This document shows positions 44,250 through 52,454 of a stretch of 64,000 nucleotides of DNA, piece by piece. The first letter of the stretch is position 1. Each line of letters starts with the position of its first letter. The notes under the pieces were generated by a model. That model saw nothing but the letters and a program-made list of their open reading frames with translations, made no database searches and had not been told where the DNA came from. A program made the position numbers and the translations under genes. The DNA comes from Oscillospiraceae bacterium (GTDB lineage: Bacteria; Bacillota; Clostridia; Oscillospirales; Ruminococcaceae), in assembly GCA_017481565.1 (NCBI GenBank), contig JAFUOZ010000007.1:28159-92158 (forward strand), read 5' to 3'.

Positions 44250-44723
44250 TTACAGAATTATCTCCATTATGAATTCTTCGTCATTCTCCCCGATTATCTC
44301 AAATCCCGCATTACGATACATTTTCACTGCATAATTTGCCTTCTGTACCGCAAGAGAGGCTTTTTTATAGCCGCATTCACGTAGGGTATCTATCATTTTC
44401 TTCATAAGCGCCGTGCCAATTCCCAAGCCTCTGTATTCCTTGTAAAGTGATATCGCAAAAGAAGGAGTTTCATCATCAATATGACCGTAATCATTCATAA
44501 TTCGTACCCATACCGCACCGACTATTTTTCCTTCCGTCTCAGCGGCAAAGCATTTATCATGAGGATACTTTCCGAAATTTTCCACATATACCTGCAATGA
44601 CGGATCATTTATAATTGACTTGGGAGGCGCTTCAACGCCTTCGGGAATAAAGATCGCCTCATAGAGAAAATCATCAAGAAGAGGATATTCCTCAGGTTTA
44701 AGCTTACGTATAATATAGTTAAT
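44250..44723 (-). CDS. GNAT-family N-acetyltransferase with apparent ATT start
   Basis: The GNAT core is clear: VGAVWVRI, the acetyl-CoA loop YRGLGIGTALMKK and the C-terminal VQKANYAVKMYRNAGF. The first ATG (44597) would remove the first 42 residues, including the conserved N-terminal strand Y-I-I-R-K-L-K-P-E-E-Y and the LLDDFLYEAIFIPEG segment. The frame is open up to the TGA of the upstream gene, and the only fitting start is ATT at 44723, which follows GAGGTGG by 4 nt. That gives 157 residues, the usual length. Substrate unknown. Confidence 0.75.
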   Translation of the reverse strand: MNYIIRKLKPEEYPLLDDFLYEAIFIPEGVEAPPKSIINDPSLQVYVENFGKYPHDKCFAAETEGKIVGAVWVRIMNDYGHIDDETPSFAISLYKEYRGLGIGTALMKKMIDTLRECGYKKASLAVQKANYAVKMYRNAGFEIIGENDEEFIMEIIL

Positions 44724-44732
44724 AAAACCACC

Positions 44733-45254
44733 TCATCGTCTTATATCAGGATTAATTTTGCATGGTACAGGCTGTTCCTTATTTTTAATATGAAAAATCG
44801 CAATGTAATCTGCAATTATATCATAAAGATCATCTTCCGTATATGCAAGCTTTTCAAAGCAAACCTGCTCATCCATATTTATCTCATCATTTTCCTCATC
44901 GTAAAAGCTTATTGAATTTTTTCCGCATTCTCTGAAATACTCCATTATCAATGTGATCTTTTCTTTATCCGATTTACTGTAAATACTCTGACTGCAAAGA
45001 GTATCTTTAATATTTGTGCAGAAATATTCAAAATCCTTATCCCAGTTAAAATTACCGTTATCCCGGGCTTCATAGCGGAGTTTTTCAAGCTGTCTTAACA
45101 ATTCACCCTGCAAAACTTCCGATTGTCCGCTTTCGGTAACATAATTTTTCCAAATAAATATGCACTGTGATTTGTACATAGGTTTATAGTATTCTTTTTT
45201 CAGATCGTCAATCGTTATTTTTCTTTTTTTTGAAAATACATCAAAAATGCTCAT
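44733..45254 (-). CDS. Hypothetical immunity-like protein, about 173 aa
   Basis: The segment SGQSEVLQGELLRQLEKLR followed by EARDNGNFNWDKDFEYF matches a family of unknown soluble proteins often found as lone genes in toxin-immunity islands. The protein is acidic and has a few Cys. ATG 45254 has AGGAGG 6 nt upstream; the TTG at 45260 is less good. Its TGA stop is part of the ribosome site of the acetyltransferase gene, so the two are coupled. The operon promoter is not clear. Confidence 0.7.
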   Translation of the reverse strand: MSIFDVFSKKRKITIDDLKKEYYKPMYKSQCIFIWKNYVTESGQSEVLQGELLRQLEKLRYEARDNGNFNWDKDFEYFCTNIKDTLCSQSIYSKSDKEKITLIMEYFRECGKNSISFYDEENDEINMDEQVCFEKLAYTEDDLYDIIADYIAIFHIKNKEQPVPCKINPDIRR

Positions 45255-45271
45255 CTGCAACCTCCTATAGT

Positions 45272-45306
45272 AAAAAAGGACGCCGAATACATATCCGACG
45301 CCCTTT
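45272..45306 (-). terminator. Terminator of the sugar ABC operon
   Basis: GGGCGTCGG and TCGGCGTCC pair (with G-U pairs), and on the minus strand TTTTTT follows, about 20 nt past the permease stop. Confidence 0.8.
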
Positions 45307-45326
45307 TATAAATTTTAAGTATCAGA

Positions 45327-46241
45327 TTATTCCTTAACGCCGCCGAGTGCAACGCCTGCGATGATATACTTAGAAAGAATAAGGTATACAACAACAACAG
45401 GAATAATTGAAATAGCAACTACAGCATATCTTACACCGTAATCCGACAGCTTATCGTTACCGAGAACTGCAGCAACCATCATAGGCATTGTTCTCTGCTC
45501 GATCTTGTTGGAGAGAAGGATCATTGAAGGTGTATAGTAGTTGTTCCAGTTAGTAACGAAGCAGAAGATCGCCTGAACCGCAAAAGCAGGTTTCATCATA
45601 GGAACGCCGATCTGGAGGAAGGTACGGAACTCGCCGCAGCCGTCAATTCTCGCAGCCTCAACGATTGAGAGAGGGAATGAGGACTCCATATACTGCTTCA
45701 TGAAGAATACTACCTGAGGAGCTGCAATAGCAGGTACGATAAGAGGAATATAGTTATCGTAAAGCTTGATCTCAACCATGAACTGTAAGAAACCTGTGGA
45801 AACTACCTGGATCGGGATCATCATTACAGCAAGAATGAATGTGAATGCAGCATTTCTGCCCTTAAAGTCGTATACAGTAAGACCGTAAGCTGTAAGTCCT
45901 GAGAAGAAAACTGAAAGAGCAGCTGAGAAAACAGCAATAATAAGTGAGTTTCTAAAACCATAAAATGCATTAAAGCTTATAGCATACTCTTTAATAGTTT
46001 TTAACTTACCTAAGTTTTCAAAGAAATGAAGACTTGGAATAAGTGAAACACCGTTTGATGTAATATCTGTAGATGTTCTTGTAGCATTTACAACAAGTAT
46101 GTAAATAGGAAGCAGACATATAACTGTAAGAATGATACACACAACAAAAATAACTGTTGACTGCATCTTGATCTTCTTATGGTAGTTAGCATCGGAATAG
46201 CCTGCTGTCATGGCACCTACGCCGTTATTTGAATTAGCCAT
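45327..46241 (-). CDS. CUT1 sugar ABC transporter permease (MalG type)
   Basis: This 304-residue inner-membrane subunit has six membrane segments (residues ~27-50, 90-115, 130-150, 160-180, 205-230, 265-290). The cytoplasmic EAA loop is at EAARIDGCGEFRTFLQIGVPMMKP near residue 200, where it docks onto the ATPase. It lies 4 nt downstream of the MalF-type gene. The ATPase subunit is not encoded here, as is common for CUT1 systems that share one MsmK-like ATPase. Confidence 0.92.
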   Translation of the reverse strand: MANSNNGVGAMTAGYSDANYHKKIKMQSTVIFVVCIILTVICLLPIYILVVNATRTSTDITSNGVSLIPSLHFFENLGKLKTIKEYAISFNAFYGFRNSLIIAVFSAALSVFFSGLTAYGLTVYDFKGRNAAFTFILAVMMIPIQVVSTGFLQFMVEIKLYDNYIPLIVPAIAAPQVVFFMKQYMESSFPLSIVEAARIDGCGEFRTFLQIGVPMMKPAFAVQAIFCFVTNWNNYYTPSMILLSNKIEQRTMPMMVAAVLGNDKLSDYGVRYAVVAISIIPVVVVYLILSKYIIAGVALGGVKE

Positions 46242-46245
46242 AATA

Positions 46246-47250
46246 TCAGAAACCTCCTAACTGCTTTCTTGCCTTAGCCTGCTGACGATTGATCTTGTTC
46301 TTCTTCTTATCCTTGGAGCTGTTATTCATAGCGAATGTAACAGAACCGAGGAGAGAAGTGATGAAGAAGAGGATAACCGAAGAAGCTGCGGAATAACCGT
46401 AGTTCGGATCTGTTGCGTGGAAGTGCTTATAGATAAATACGGCAACAGTCTGGAGTGATGGTCTGATAGTATTAACATCCTCATGGAAAAGATAAGGAAT
46501 ATCGAACATCTGAAGACCACCGATCATAGATGTGATAAGAACGTAGATGAAAATAGGTCTTAAAACGGGAAGTGTTATTCTGAAAAAGATCTGGCCGCTG
46601 TTAGCTCCGTCAATAGCAGCAGCTTCAAACAGTGAGGGGTTGATACCCATGATACCTGACATGAGAAGGATCATAGTATTACCGAACCACATCCATGTCT
46701 GAACAAACATTACTATAACTCTTGACTTAGTTTCGTCTGTAACGAAGTTTATCGCTTCTGAGATCATGTTGTTTGAAAGCATGAAGGAGTTGACTGCGCC
46801 ATACTTTGTGTTTCCGAAAATTGAAAGGAACAGAGCACAGACAGAAGTAGCTGTAATGATATTAGGCATATACATAACTACCTTAAAGAAGCCCTGGCCC
46901 TTGATCTTAAGCTTTGCATCTGTAAACCAGACAGCAAGCAGAAGTGAAAGTGCGATCTGGGGAATAAAGTTACCGATCCAGAGGATAATGGTATTTTTCA
47001 TGGAAAGAATAAACTCTTCATGAATCGCCTTTGCAGGACGGCTTCCGCCTGCCAGAATATACTGGAAATTCTGGAATCCTACAAATGTATCCTGATTAGC
47101 ACGGCCATTGCCGAAAAAGCTCAGGACAAAGGTATTTATCAGCGGATAGAGCATAAAGAACGCATAAACTAAAAAGAAAGGCAGAATGAAAAAGTATCCG
47201 TATTTAGCGTAACTTATTGACTTTCTGCGGCTTGGCTGCAACGACTGCAT
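46246..47250 (-). CDS. CUT1 sugar ABC transporter permease (MalF type)
   Basis: This 334-residue permease has six to seven hydrophobic segments and an EAA loop with EAAAIDGANSGQIFFRITLP near residue 215. The basic C-terminus (SSKDKKKNK...) is cytoplasmic. ATG 47250 follows AAGGG at 8 nt; the GTG at 47259 is less likely. It lies between the binding-protein gene and the MalG-type permease, the normal CUT1 order. Confidence 0.92.
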   Translation of the reverse strand: MQSLQPSRRKSISYAKYGYFFILPFFLVYAFFMLYPLINTFVLSFFGNGRANQDTFVGFQNFQYILAGGSRPAKAIHEEFILSMKNTIILWIGNFIPQIALSLLLAVWFTDAKLKIKGQGFFKVVMYMPNIITATSVCALFLSIFGNTKYGAVNSFMLSNNMISEAINFVTDETKSRVIVMFVQTWMWFGNTMILLMSGIMGINPSLFEAAAIDGANSGQIFFRITLPVLRPIFIYVLITSMIGGLQMFDIPYLFHEDVNTIRPSLQTVAVFIYKHFHATDPNYGYSAASSVILFFITSLLGSVTFAMNNSSKDKKKNKINRQQAKARKQLGGF

Positions 47251-47324
47251 AAAACACACCCTTTTCTATTTTTGGAAGTTTTTATTATACTGATGACCGA
47301 AATCAGCGTTATCTTAAAATATAC

Positions 47325-47352
47325 GCTTACGGAGGAAATATCCCCCGTAAGC
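47325..47352 (-). other. Intergenic hairpin between binding protein and permease genes
   Basis: GCTTACGG and CCGTAAGC pair around a short loop with no strong T-run. Such a hairpin after a binding-protein gene often gives partial termination or 3' end protection, raising binding-protein over permease levels. Confidence 0.5.
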
Positions 47353-47419
47353 TGTATATTAAAAGCTATAACAGGTTTAAACTGTTTTTATTATCTTAAC
47401 CGAAACAAAGATAAAGCGA

Positions 47420-48892
47420 TTACCAGTTGAGGTTAGGATATGTTGCAGCTACAGCATCCTGGAATGCCTCGAGAGTAGCATCTGTACCCTCATAGGAACC
47501 ATCGAGGTAGTTGTTTACAGAATCAATGAAGTTTGTCTTGATTGCAGAGTCATACTCTGTGATAAGACCTTCCATCTTGATACCGGAAGCAGCTTCAATA
47601 AGAACTGCAAACTGATCCTGACCGCCGAGGAGGTCATTCTTGTTTGTGCCTGCATCAACGATAGCCTGCATAGCGGGCTTGTTGTTTACGAAGTCACCGT
47701 ATGTTTCAGCATACTTCTGCATCATAGCAGAATCTGTTGTGAAGAAGTTTACAAACTCAGCAGCGAGTGTCTTGTTGTTGCACTTTGTGGAAGGAACGAG
47801 CCAAGAACCGCCCCAGAAATAGTTTGTAGGACCAACGCAGATGTTGTACTTGCCGTATGTAGCGCCGGAAGGACCGCCCTCAGCCTGATAAAGCTGACCG
47901 CCCTCTGCGTTTGTAAGGCACCATGTGGAGTAGAAGTAACCCATAGTTGAATCATCCTGACCAACTGCATACCACTCAGGAGTCCACTGAGAAACGCCTG
48001 TTACATAACCGTTGTCCTTCATGGACTTAGCCATCTCAACGAAGTCAGCAGCGTTGTCGAGAACGAGAGCGTTATCCTTAACCCAAGGCTCGTTTCTGTT
48101 AGCTGCGAATACCTGCCAGAGACCGCCGATTGTAGCTGTCATAGAAGTCTTTCCGCCGGAAGCTTCCTTAACTGTTGCAGCTGCTGCCTGGAACTTATCC
48201 CAGTCGCCGATAGCTGCCTGCATCTCATCGGGAGTCTTAACACCGAGGTACTGCTCAGCGAGGTCAGTTCTGTATACGTAACCGCCTGCTGCTGCCTGCC
48301 ATGAAGCACCCTTGAGAACGCCGTTGTTGTCCTTACCGATTGCTACTGTGTAAGGATATGCATCGCCGTATGCAGACTCTTCAATACCGAGAGCGGAGAG
48401 AGGAGCTGCGTACTCGTCCATGTTGATATACTTAAGAATCCAGTCAGCTTCAGCTACGAAGAGGTCAACGTCCTCATCGCCCTTGAAGTACTGCTCGTAC
48501 TGCTCTGCAGCTTCACCGCCGCTTTCACCAACCTGTACCCATGTGATCTGGTCAGCAGAATAGCCCTTCTCTTCGCAGAACATCTTGATCATGTTATCAA
48601 GGTCAGCGCCTGTCCAGCAAGCGATTGTGAGCTTGTCACCGTCATCTGTGAGCTCGCCTGCAGCGGGAGCAGCTGTTTCGCCCTCAGCAGCAGCTGTTGT
48701 CTCAGCAGCAGCATCGCCGCCCTCAGCAGCAGCAGCTGTTGTTTCAGCAGCGTCGCCGCCCTCAGCAGCAGCAGCTGTTGTTGTTTCAGCAGCAGAATCA
48801 GTCTTTTCTTCTGTACCGCCGCAAGCTGTGAGCATAGAACCAGCTAATGCGAGTGCGGAAAGAGCAGCAAGAGTCTTCTTTAAATTTTTCAT
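47420..48892 (-). CDS. Sugar ABC transporter substrate-binding lipoprotein
   Basis: A lipoprotein signal (lipobox LTAC, Cys24) is followed by a low-complexity linker of Ala/Glu/Thr/Gly repeats to about residue 80, then the bacterial extracellular sugar-binding fold, family 1 (about 85-490). The protein is 490 residues and is rich in aromatic residues for carbohydrate stacking. AAGGAGG precedes the start. It is first in the three-gene CUT1 operon. The specific oligosaccharide cannot be read from the sequence. Confidence 0.9.
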   Translation of the reverse strand: MKNLKKTLAALSALALAGSMLTACGGTEEKTDSAAETTTAAAAEGGDAAETTAAAAEGGDAAAETTAAAEGETAAPAAGELTDDGDKLTIACWTGADLDNMIKMFCEEKGYSADQITWVQVGESGGEAAEQYEQYFKGDEDVDLFVAEADWILKYINMDEYAAPLSALGIEESAYGDAYPYTVAIGKDNNGVLKGASWQAAAGGYVYRTDLAEQYLGVKTPDEMQAAIGDWDKFQAAAATVKEASGGKTSMTATIGGLWQVFAANRNEPWVKDNALVLDNAADFVEMAKSMKDNGYVTGVSQWTPEWYAVGQDDSTMGYFYSTWCLTNAEGGQLYQAEGGPSGATYGKYNICVGPTNYFWGGSWLVPSTKCNNKTLAAEFVNFFTTDSAMMQKYAETYGDFVNNKPAMQAIVDAGTNKNDLLGGQDQFAVLIEAASGIKMEGLITEYDSAIKTNFIDSVNNYLDGSYEGTDATLEAFQDAVAATYPNLNW

Positions 48893-48949
48893 TGGTTTTT
48901 CCTCCTTAAAATATATTATATTTTTTCAAATATAATAACGTGCTTTTCA

Positions 48950-49969
48950 TCAGTCAAGCTTTCTGACCGATGCTCCTTTGATCAGTTCTCCCTTGATGAC
49001 CATAGGTTCGTCATCACCGGAGATCTCCTTTTTTATCAGAGCTATGAGCCTTCTGGCGGCTTCCGCTCCCAGCCTGTCCGTATCCTGCCGGAGGGTTGTA
49101 AGCTTCGGTCTTAAGGTCTGCGACAGCACGATCCCGTCATATCCGGCAATGGATACATCATCCGGAACTGATAATCCAAGCTCCTCGACTGCGTTATACG
49201 CACCCAGCGCTGCAAAATCGTCGGGCAGTATTATGCAGGTCGGTCTGTCCTCTTTCGGTCCGGACAGAAGACTTTTTACAAGAAGCTCCGTTTTTCGGGG
49301 GTCATGATAACATCCCTTAACCAAAAAGTCATCTCTGACTTCTATATTCCGGCTCTTCACAGTTTCGATAAAGCTTCTTTTCCTTATCTCCGTTACCTGT
49401 GAGTCATCACCGTAAATATATGCGATATCCTTATGTCCCATATCGAGTATGTATTCTGTAAGCTCAGCCATACCCATGTAGTTGTCGGAGATAACCGACA
49501 GCTTTTTCTGCGGAACATAGTCAATAGCGACAACAGGCACCGAACTTTCTATCAGCTCGATCACTCCGCTGTCAAGATAATCATCAACGCAGGCAACCAC
49601 AACTCCGTCAACATTCCTGTAAATGCAGTGCTCATAATATGTCATCTGAGCAGTTCCGATATTGCCGCTGATGAAGGTTATATCGTATCCGTTTTTTTCA
49701 GCTTCCCTTTTGAAGCCGTCAAGAACGCCTGCGAAATAATTCTGCTTAAGACCGCTTCCCGATCTTTCGGCAAATAAAACCCCGAGATTATATGTACGGT
49801 TGGTTTTCAGAGCTCTTGCCTGAGAATTGGGAAGATATCCCATTTCCTTGGCTTTTTCCTGAATCGACTTTCTCGTTGTTTCGCTTACGTCGCGGTGATT
49901 GTTCAGCGCCTTGCTGACTGTTGCGATAGACACTCCGCATTCGGCGGCAATATCTTTTATAGAAACCAT
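48950..49969 (-). CDS. LacI-family transcriptional regulator
   Basis: The N-terminal HTH (MVSIKDIAAECGVSIATVSKALN) and hinge (PNSQARALKTNRT) are followed by a periplasmic-binding-like sugar sensor domain (about 60-339). It lies 57 nt upstream of the sugar-binding protein gene on the same strand and probably represses the CUT1 operon until the sugar is present. A palindrome-like AAACGTTT at 50049-50056 in its own promoter region is a candidate operator for autoregulation. Confidence 0.92.
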   Translation of the reverse strand: MVSIKDIAAECGVSIATVSKALNNHRDVSETTRKSIQEKAKEMGYLPNSQARALKTNRTYNLGVLFAERSGSGLKQNYFAGVLDGFKREAEKNGYDITFISGNIGTAQMTYYEHCIYRNVDGVVVACVDDYLDSGVIELIESSVPVVAIDYVPQKKLSVISDNYMGMAELTEYILDMGHKDIAYIYGDDSQVTEIRKRSFIETVKSRNIEVRDDFLVKGCYHDPRKTELLVKSLLSGPKEDRPTCIILPDDFAALGAYNAVEELGLSVPDDVSIAGYDGIVLSQTLRPKLTTLRQDTDRLGAEAARRLIALIKKEISGDDEPMVIKGELIKGASVRKLD

Positions 49970-50392
49970 AGCTGCCGATTTACCTCCTGTCCGCAGCAGT
50001 CCGTATTATAAACCTGACGTTTACCATACGTGTTGCCTGAAATCTTTTAAACGTTTTCGATAACCTTGTGCTTATAATATACAACTGTTTTTCGATTCTG
50101 TCAATGGTTTTAATGTAAAATTAGTAAAAAATAGTCACTTTAAACAATCAATTATATATTTTTTATACAAGTTTACCATACTCCCTGATAAAAAGCACCT
50201 AATCATGACTATATTCAACTGTATTTTTCACACAATTTCACTACATGAATAATGCACAACAAAAAATCAGCTTGTATTTTTTATGTAATAATCTGCTTAT
50301 AAACGTTGTCAGACTGCATAAAACCATTGAATTTTTCTTTATTATCTGATATAATTTAAAAAACATCAAAAATTTTTACGGAGCGTGATAAA
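49970..50392. other. Divergent control region of the LacI gene and the small plus-strand operon
   Basis: AT-rich. It holds AAACGTTT at 50049-50056, a weaker AAACGTTG at 50301, a minus-strand ATTATA (50005-50010) as the LacI -10, and a plus-strand TTGAAT-N17-TATAAT promoter at 50327-50355. No further gene is seen. Confidence 0.55.
50327..50355 (+). promoter_or_regulatory. Promoter of the 50393-50886 pair
   Basis: TTGAAT (50327-50332) and TATAAT (50350-50355) are 17 nt apart. Confidence 0.65.
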
Positions 50393-50710
50393 ATGTACTC
50401 AAACGATATAAATATTCCCGACGAGGTCAGAGATGCGCTTGTATTTACCTGTACGCATATAATCAAAGGCACCGAGCCATGCCGCCTGGTCACTCACAAC
50501 AAATCGGACAGCACATGGGAATTCATGTGCGGAAAGGAAGGACATACCGCCGCAGATGCAGTCATCGTATCCGCAGGCGAGCTTCTTAAGGAGGACCCCA
50601 CCATTGCCGATGCACTGTGCATCAGACCCGATTATTACGCCCGGAGAACAGAAAGGGGCGGAAAATGGATATCCGCTCCCCTTGACAATACCGACGAAAA
50701 GGAGGACTGA
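50393..50710 (+). CDS. DUF2185-like hypothetical protein, 105 aa
   Basis: The segment SDSTWEFMCGKEGHTAADAVIVSAGELLKEDPTIAD resembles the DUF2185/immunity-like fold, in which a strand with W-x-F is followed by L-x-E-LL-x-D-P. The protein is soluble and acidic. GGAG lies before the start. It is followed by a 57-codon gene after 2 nt. Function unknown. Confidence 0.65.
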   Translation: MYSNDINIPDEVRDALVFTCTHIIKGTEPCRLVTHNKSDSTWEFMCGKEGHTAADAVIVSAGELLKEDPTIADALCIRPDYYARRTERGGKWISAPLDNTDEKED

Positions 50711-50712
50711 GC

Positions 50713-50886
50713 ATGGGACCCTATTACTACAAGGTAGTGCGCATTGACGGCGATTATGCCTATCTTGCAAGGACGGATATTTCCGATAATGACACCTTAC
50801 AGGTAGCTATGGCACTTCTGCCTGACGGCACCGACGAAGGCACAGCACTTGTCTGGGAAAATCTTGAATACCGCATCGATGAATAA
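50713..50886 (+). CDS. Small conserved hypothetical protein, 57 aa
   Basis: It begins MGPYYYKVVRIDGDYAYL and contains VAMALLPDGTDEGTAL followed by WENLEY. This pattern recurs in short Clostridial proteins as far as I recall, with a ligand-binding-like beta barrel look, but no function is known. AAGGAGG lies about 7 nt before the ATG, in the end of the preceding gene. It is cotranscribed with the DUF2185-like gene and ends at a terminator. Confidence 0.75.
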   Translation: MGPYYYKVVRIDGDYAYLARTDISDNDTLQVAMALLPDGTDEGTALVWENLEYRIDE

Positions 50887-50927
50887 AAAATACCGTACAG
50901 TCACTGGGCTGCACGGTATTTTTTTAT
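50886..50927. terminator. Bidirectional terminator
   Basis: AAATACCGTACAG and CTGCACGGTATTT pair with one mismatch, with T-runs on both flanks, between convergent genes. Confidence 0.85.
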
Positions 50928-51166
50928 TCTACAACGATATAATTGTCAGCTGCATTTTCCTTGGTTGCATATTCCGTAACATTAAGCACCTTCACCTTAA
51001 GAGGACGGGTACCCATGTTTATTTCGATGATATCCCCCACCTTCACATCATAGGACGCTCTTGCAGGCTTACCGTTGACCCATACCTTCTCAGCGTCGCA
51101 GGCTTCGTTGGCAACTGTCCTTCTTTTGATAAGGCGTGTCACCTTCAGATATTTATCAAGTCTCAT
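50924..51166 (-). CDS. rqcP: RqcP (S4-domain ribosome quality control factor)
   Basis: This 80-residue stand-alone S4 RNA-binding protein (MRLDKYLKVTRLIKRRTVANEA) corresponds to B. subtilis YabO/RqcP. RqcP binds the P-site tRNA on 50S-RqcH complexes and drives alanine tailing. ATG 51166 follows GGAGGTG; the longer frame is out of place. It lies after hup in the conserved spoVB-like/mazG/hup/rqcP order, as in the yabM-yabN-yabO region. Confidence 0.9.
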   Translation of the reverse strand: MRLDKYLKVTRLIKRRTVANEACDAEKVWVNGKPARASYDVKVGDIIEINMGTRPLKVKVLNVTEYATKENAADNYIVVE

Positions 51167-51234
51167 AAATGCACCTCCATGCAAAAAAGGCAGACAGCTG
51201 CGCCGTCTGCCCTATTATCAATCAAGCATAAAAA

Positions 51235-51513
51235 TTACTTAACGTCTACAACTTCCTTAAGGCTCTTGCCTGCTCTGAACTTGGGAACCTTCTTAGCTTC
51301 CTGCATCTTCTTTTCCTTGGTTCTGGGGTTAGTGATCTCCTTAGCCTTCATTTCTCTTACCTCGAATGTACCGAAGCCTACGAGCTGTACCTTTTCACCC
51401 TTTATGAGAGCCTCTGTAACAGAATCTGTAAATGCCTTAAGTGCCTTTTCAGCATCCTTCTTGGAAAAATCTCCCTTTTCTGCGATCGCGTTGATAAGTT
51501 CTGCCTTTGTCAT
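51235..51513 (-). CDS. hup: HU-family DNA-binding protein
   Basis: This 92-residue histone-like protein carries the HU fold: MTKAELINAIAEKGDFSKKDAEKAL helix, VQLVGFGTFEVRE, then NPRTKEK and the C-terminal PKFRAGKSLKEVV. It bends and compacts DNA as a dimer. It sits between mazG and rqcP, as in many Clostridia. Confidence 0.95.
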   Translation of the reverse strand: MTKAELINAIAEKGDFSKKDAEKALKAFTDSVTEALIKGEKVQLVGFGTFEVREMKAKEITNPRTKEKKMQEAKKVPKFRAGKSLKEVVDVK

Positions 51514-51546
51514 TTTTTATACCTCCGTAAAAATTTATAGATAAAT

Positions 51547-52335
51547 TTATTTTTTAGCTTTCTGCCAGTAGACATCAAGCTCATCTATCGTAAGGGCTTT
51601 CATATCTTTCCCCTCACTTCTGATCATTTCCTCCGCAGCAGCAAATCTGCTTACGAATTTATCCGAGGAACGAGTAAGACATTCCTCAGCGTCAATCTCC
51701 GAAAGTCTGCATACGTTTACAGCGGAAAACAGCACATCGCCAAGCTCTTCTGCAATATCATCCCTGTTTCCCTCTGCCATTGCAGCCTTAAGCTCTTCAA
51801 TCTCGCCGCAGAGACATTCAAGTGCGTCCTGTACCGATGCAAAATCCATGCCTGCCCTCTTTGCCCTGCCGCCTATCTTCTGCGCTCTCATAAGCGCGGG
51901 AAGTGCCTTGCAGACCGATTCAAGAGTTTCGGTATAGGTTTCCTGACCCTTTGTCTTCTGCTTGATATCATTCCAGTTTTTCAGTACCTCCTCAGAGGTA
52001 TCAGCCTTTACCTGACCGAAAACATGAGGGTGACGTATGATCAGCTTCTGACATATATCATTGACCACATCACCGAAAACAAAGCTTTTCTTTTCCTCTT
52101 CGATACATGAATGGAAAACCACCTGAAGAAGCACATCTCCAAGCTCTTCTCTGAGCATTTCGGTGCTGTCGGCATCGATCGCCTCAACCGCCTCATAGAC
52201 CTCCTCCAAAAAATCCTTGCGTATAGACGCATGGGTCTGCTCCCTGTCCCAGGGACAGCCGTTTTCCGAACGGAGAATACGCATTATCTCACAGAGATCG
52301 TCCATATCATAACTGCTTTTAAACTGAAAATCCAA
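51547..52335 (-). CDS. mazG: MazG-type nucleoside triphosphate pyrophosphohydrolase
   Basis: This 262-residue protein has two MazG repeats. The first holds CPWDREQTHASIR and EEVYEAVEAI with EELGDVLLQVVFH; the second has GDVLFSAVNVCRL. It hydrolyses (d)NTPs, with preference for aberrant nucleotides, and is usual downstream of a spoVB-like gene. The E-E-x-x-E and E-x-x-D motifs for Mg binding are intact. Confidence 0.93.
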   Translation of the reverse strand: MDFQFKSSYDMDDLCEIMRILRSENGCPWDREQTHASIRKDFLEEVYEAVEAIDADSTEMLREELGDVLLQVVFHSCIEEEKKSFVFGDVVNDICQKLIIRHPHVFGQVKADTSEEVLKNWNDIKQKTKGQETYTETLESVCKALPALMRAQKIGGRAKRAGMDFASVQDALECLCGEIEELKAAMAEGNRDDIAEELGDVLFSAVNVCRLSEIDAEECLTRSSDKFVSRFAAAEEMIRSEGKDMKALTIDELDVYWQKAKK

Positions 52336-52454
52336 TTACAAAACTTCCTTTGATGTTAATACAGGTCCTGCGCTTTATCGCATACGAACATATAAGCCGC
52401 TGCTTACACACACTATACCCGTATATATTATATTAACCGATATTTCCCTAAAAT

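Noticed and set aside
48655..48800. Short direct repeats in the binding-protein gene, checked as a CRISPR or satellite array
   Set aside because: They are in-frame codon repeats of an Ala/Glu/Thr linker with no unique spacers.
48585..48935. Plus-strand 116-codon frame rich in Ala/Ser/Val opposite the binding-protein gene
   Set aside because: It mirrors the low-complexity linker of the binding protein; composition alone explains the open frame.
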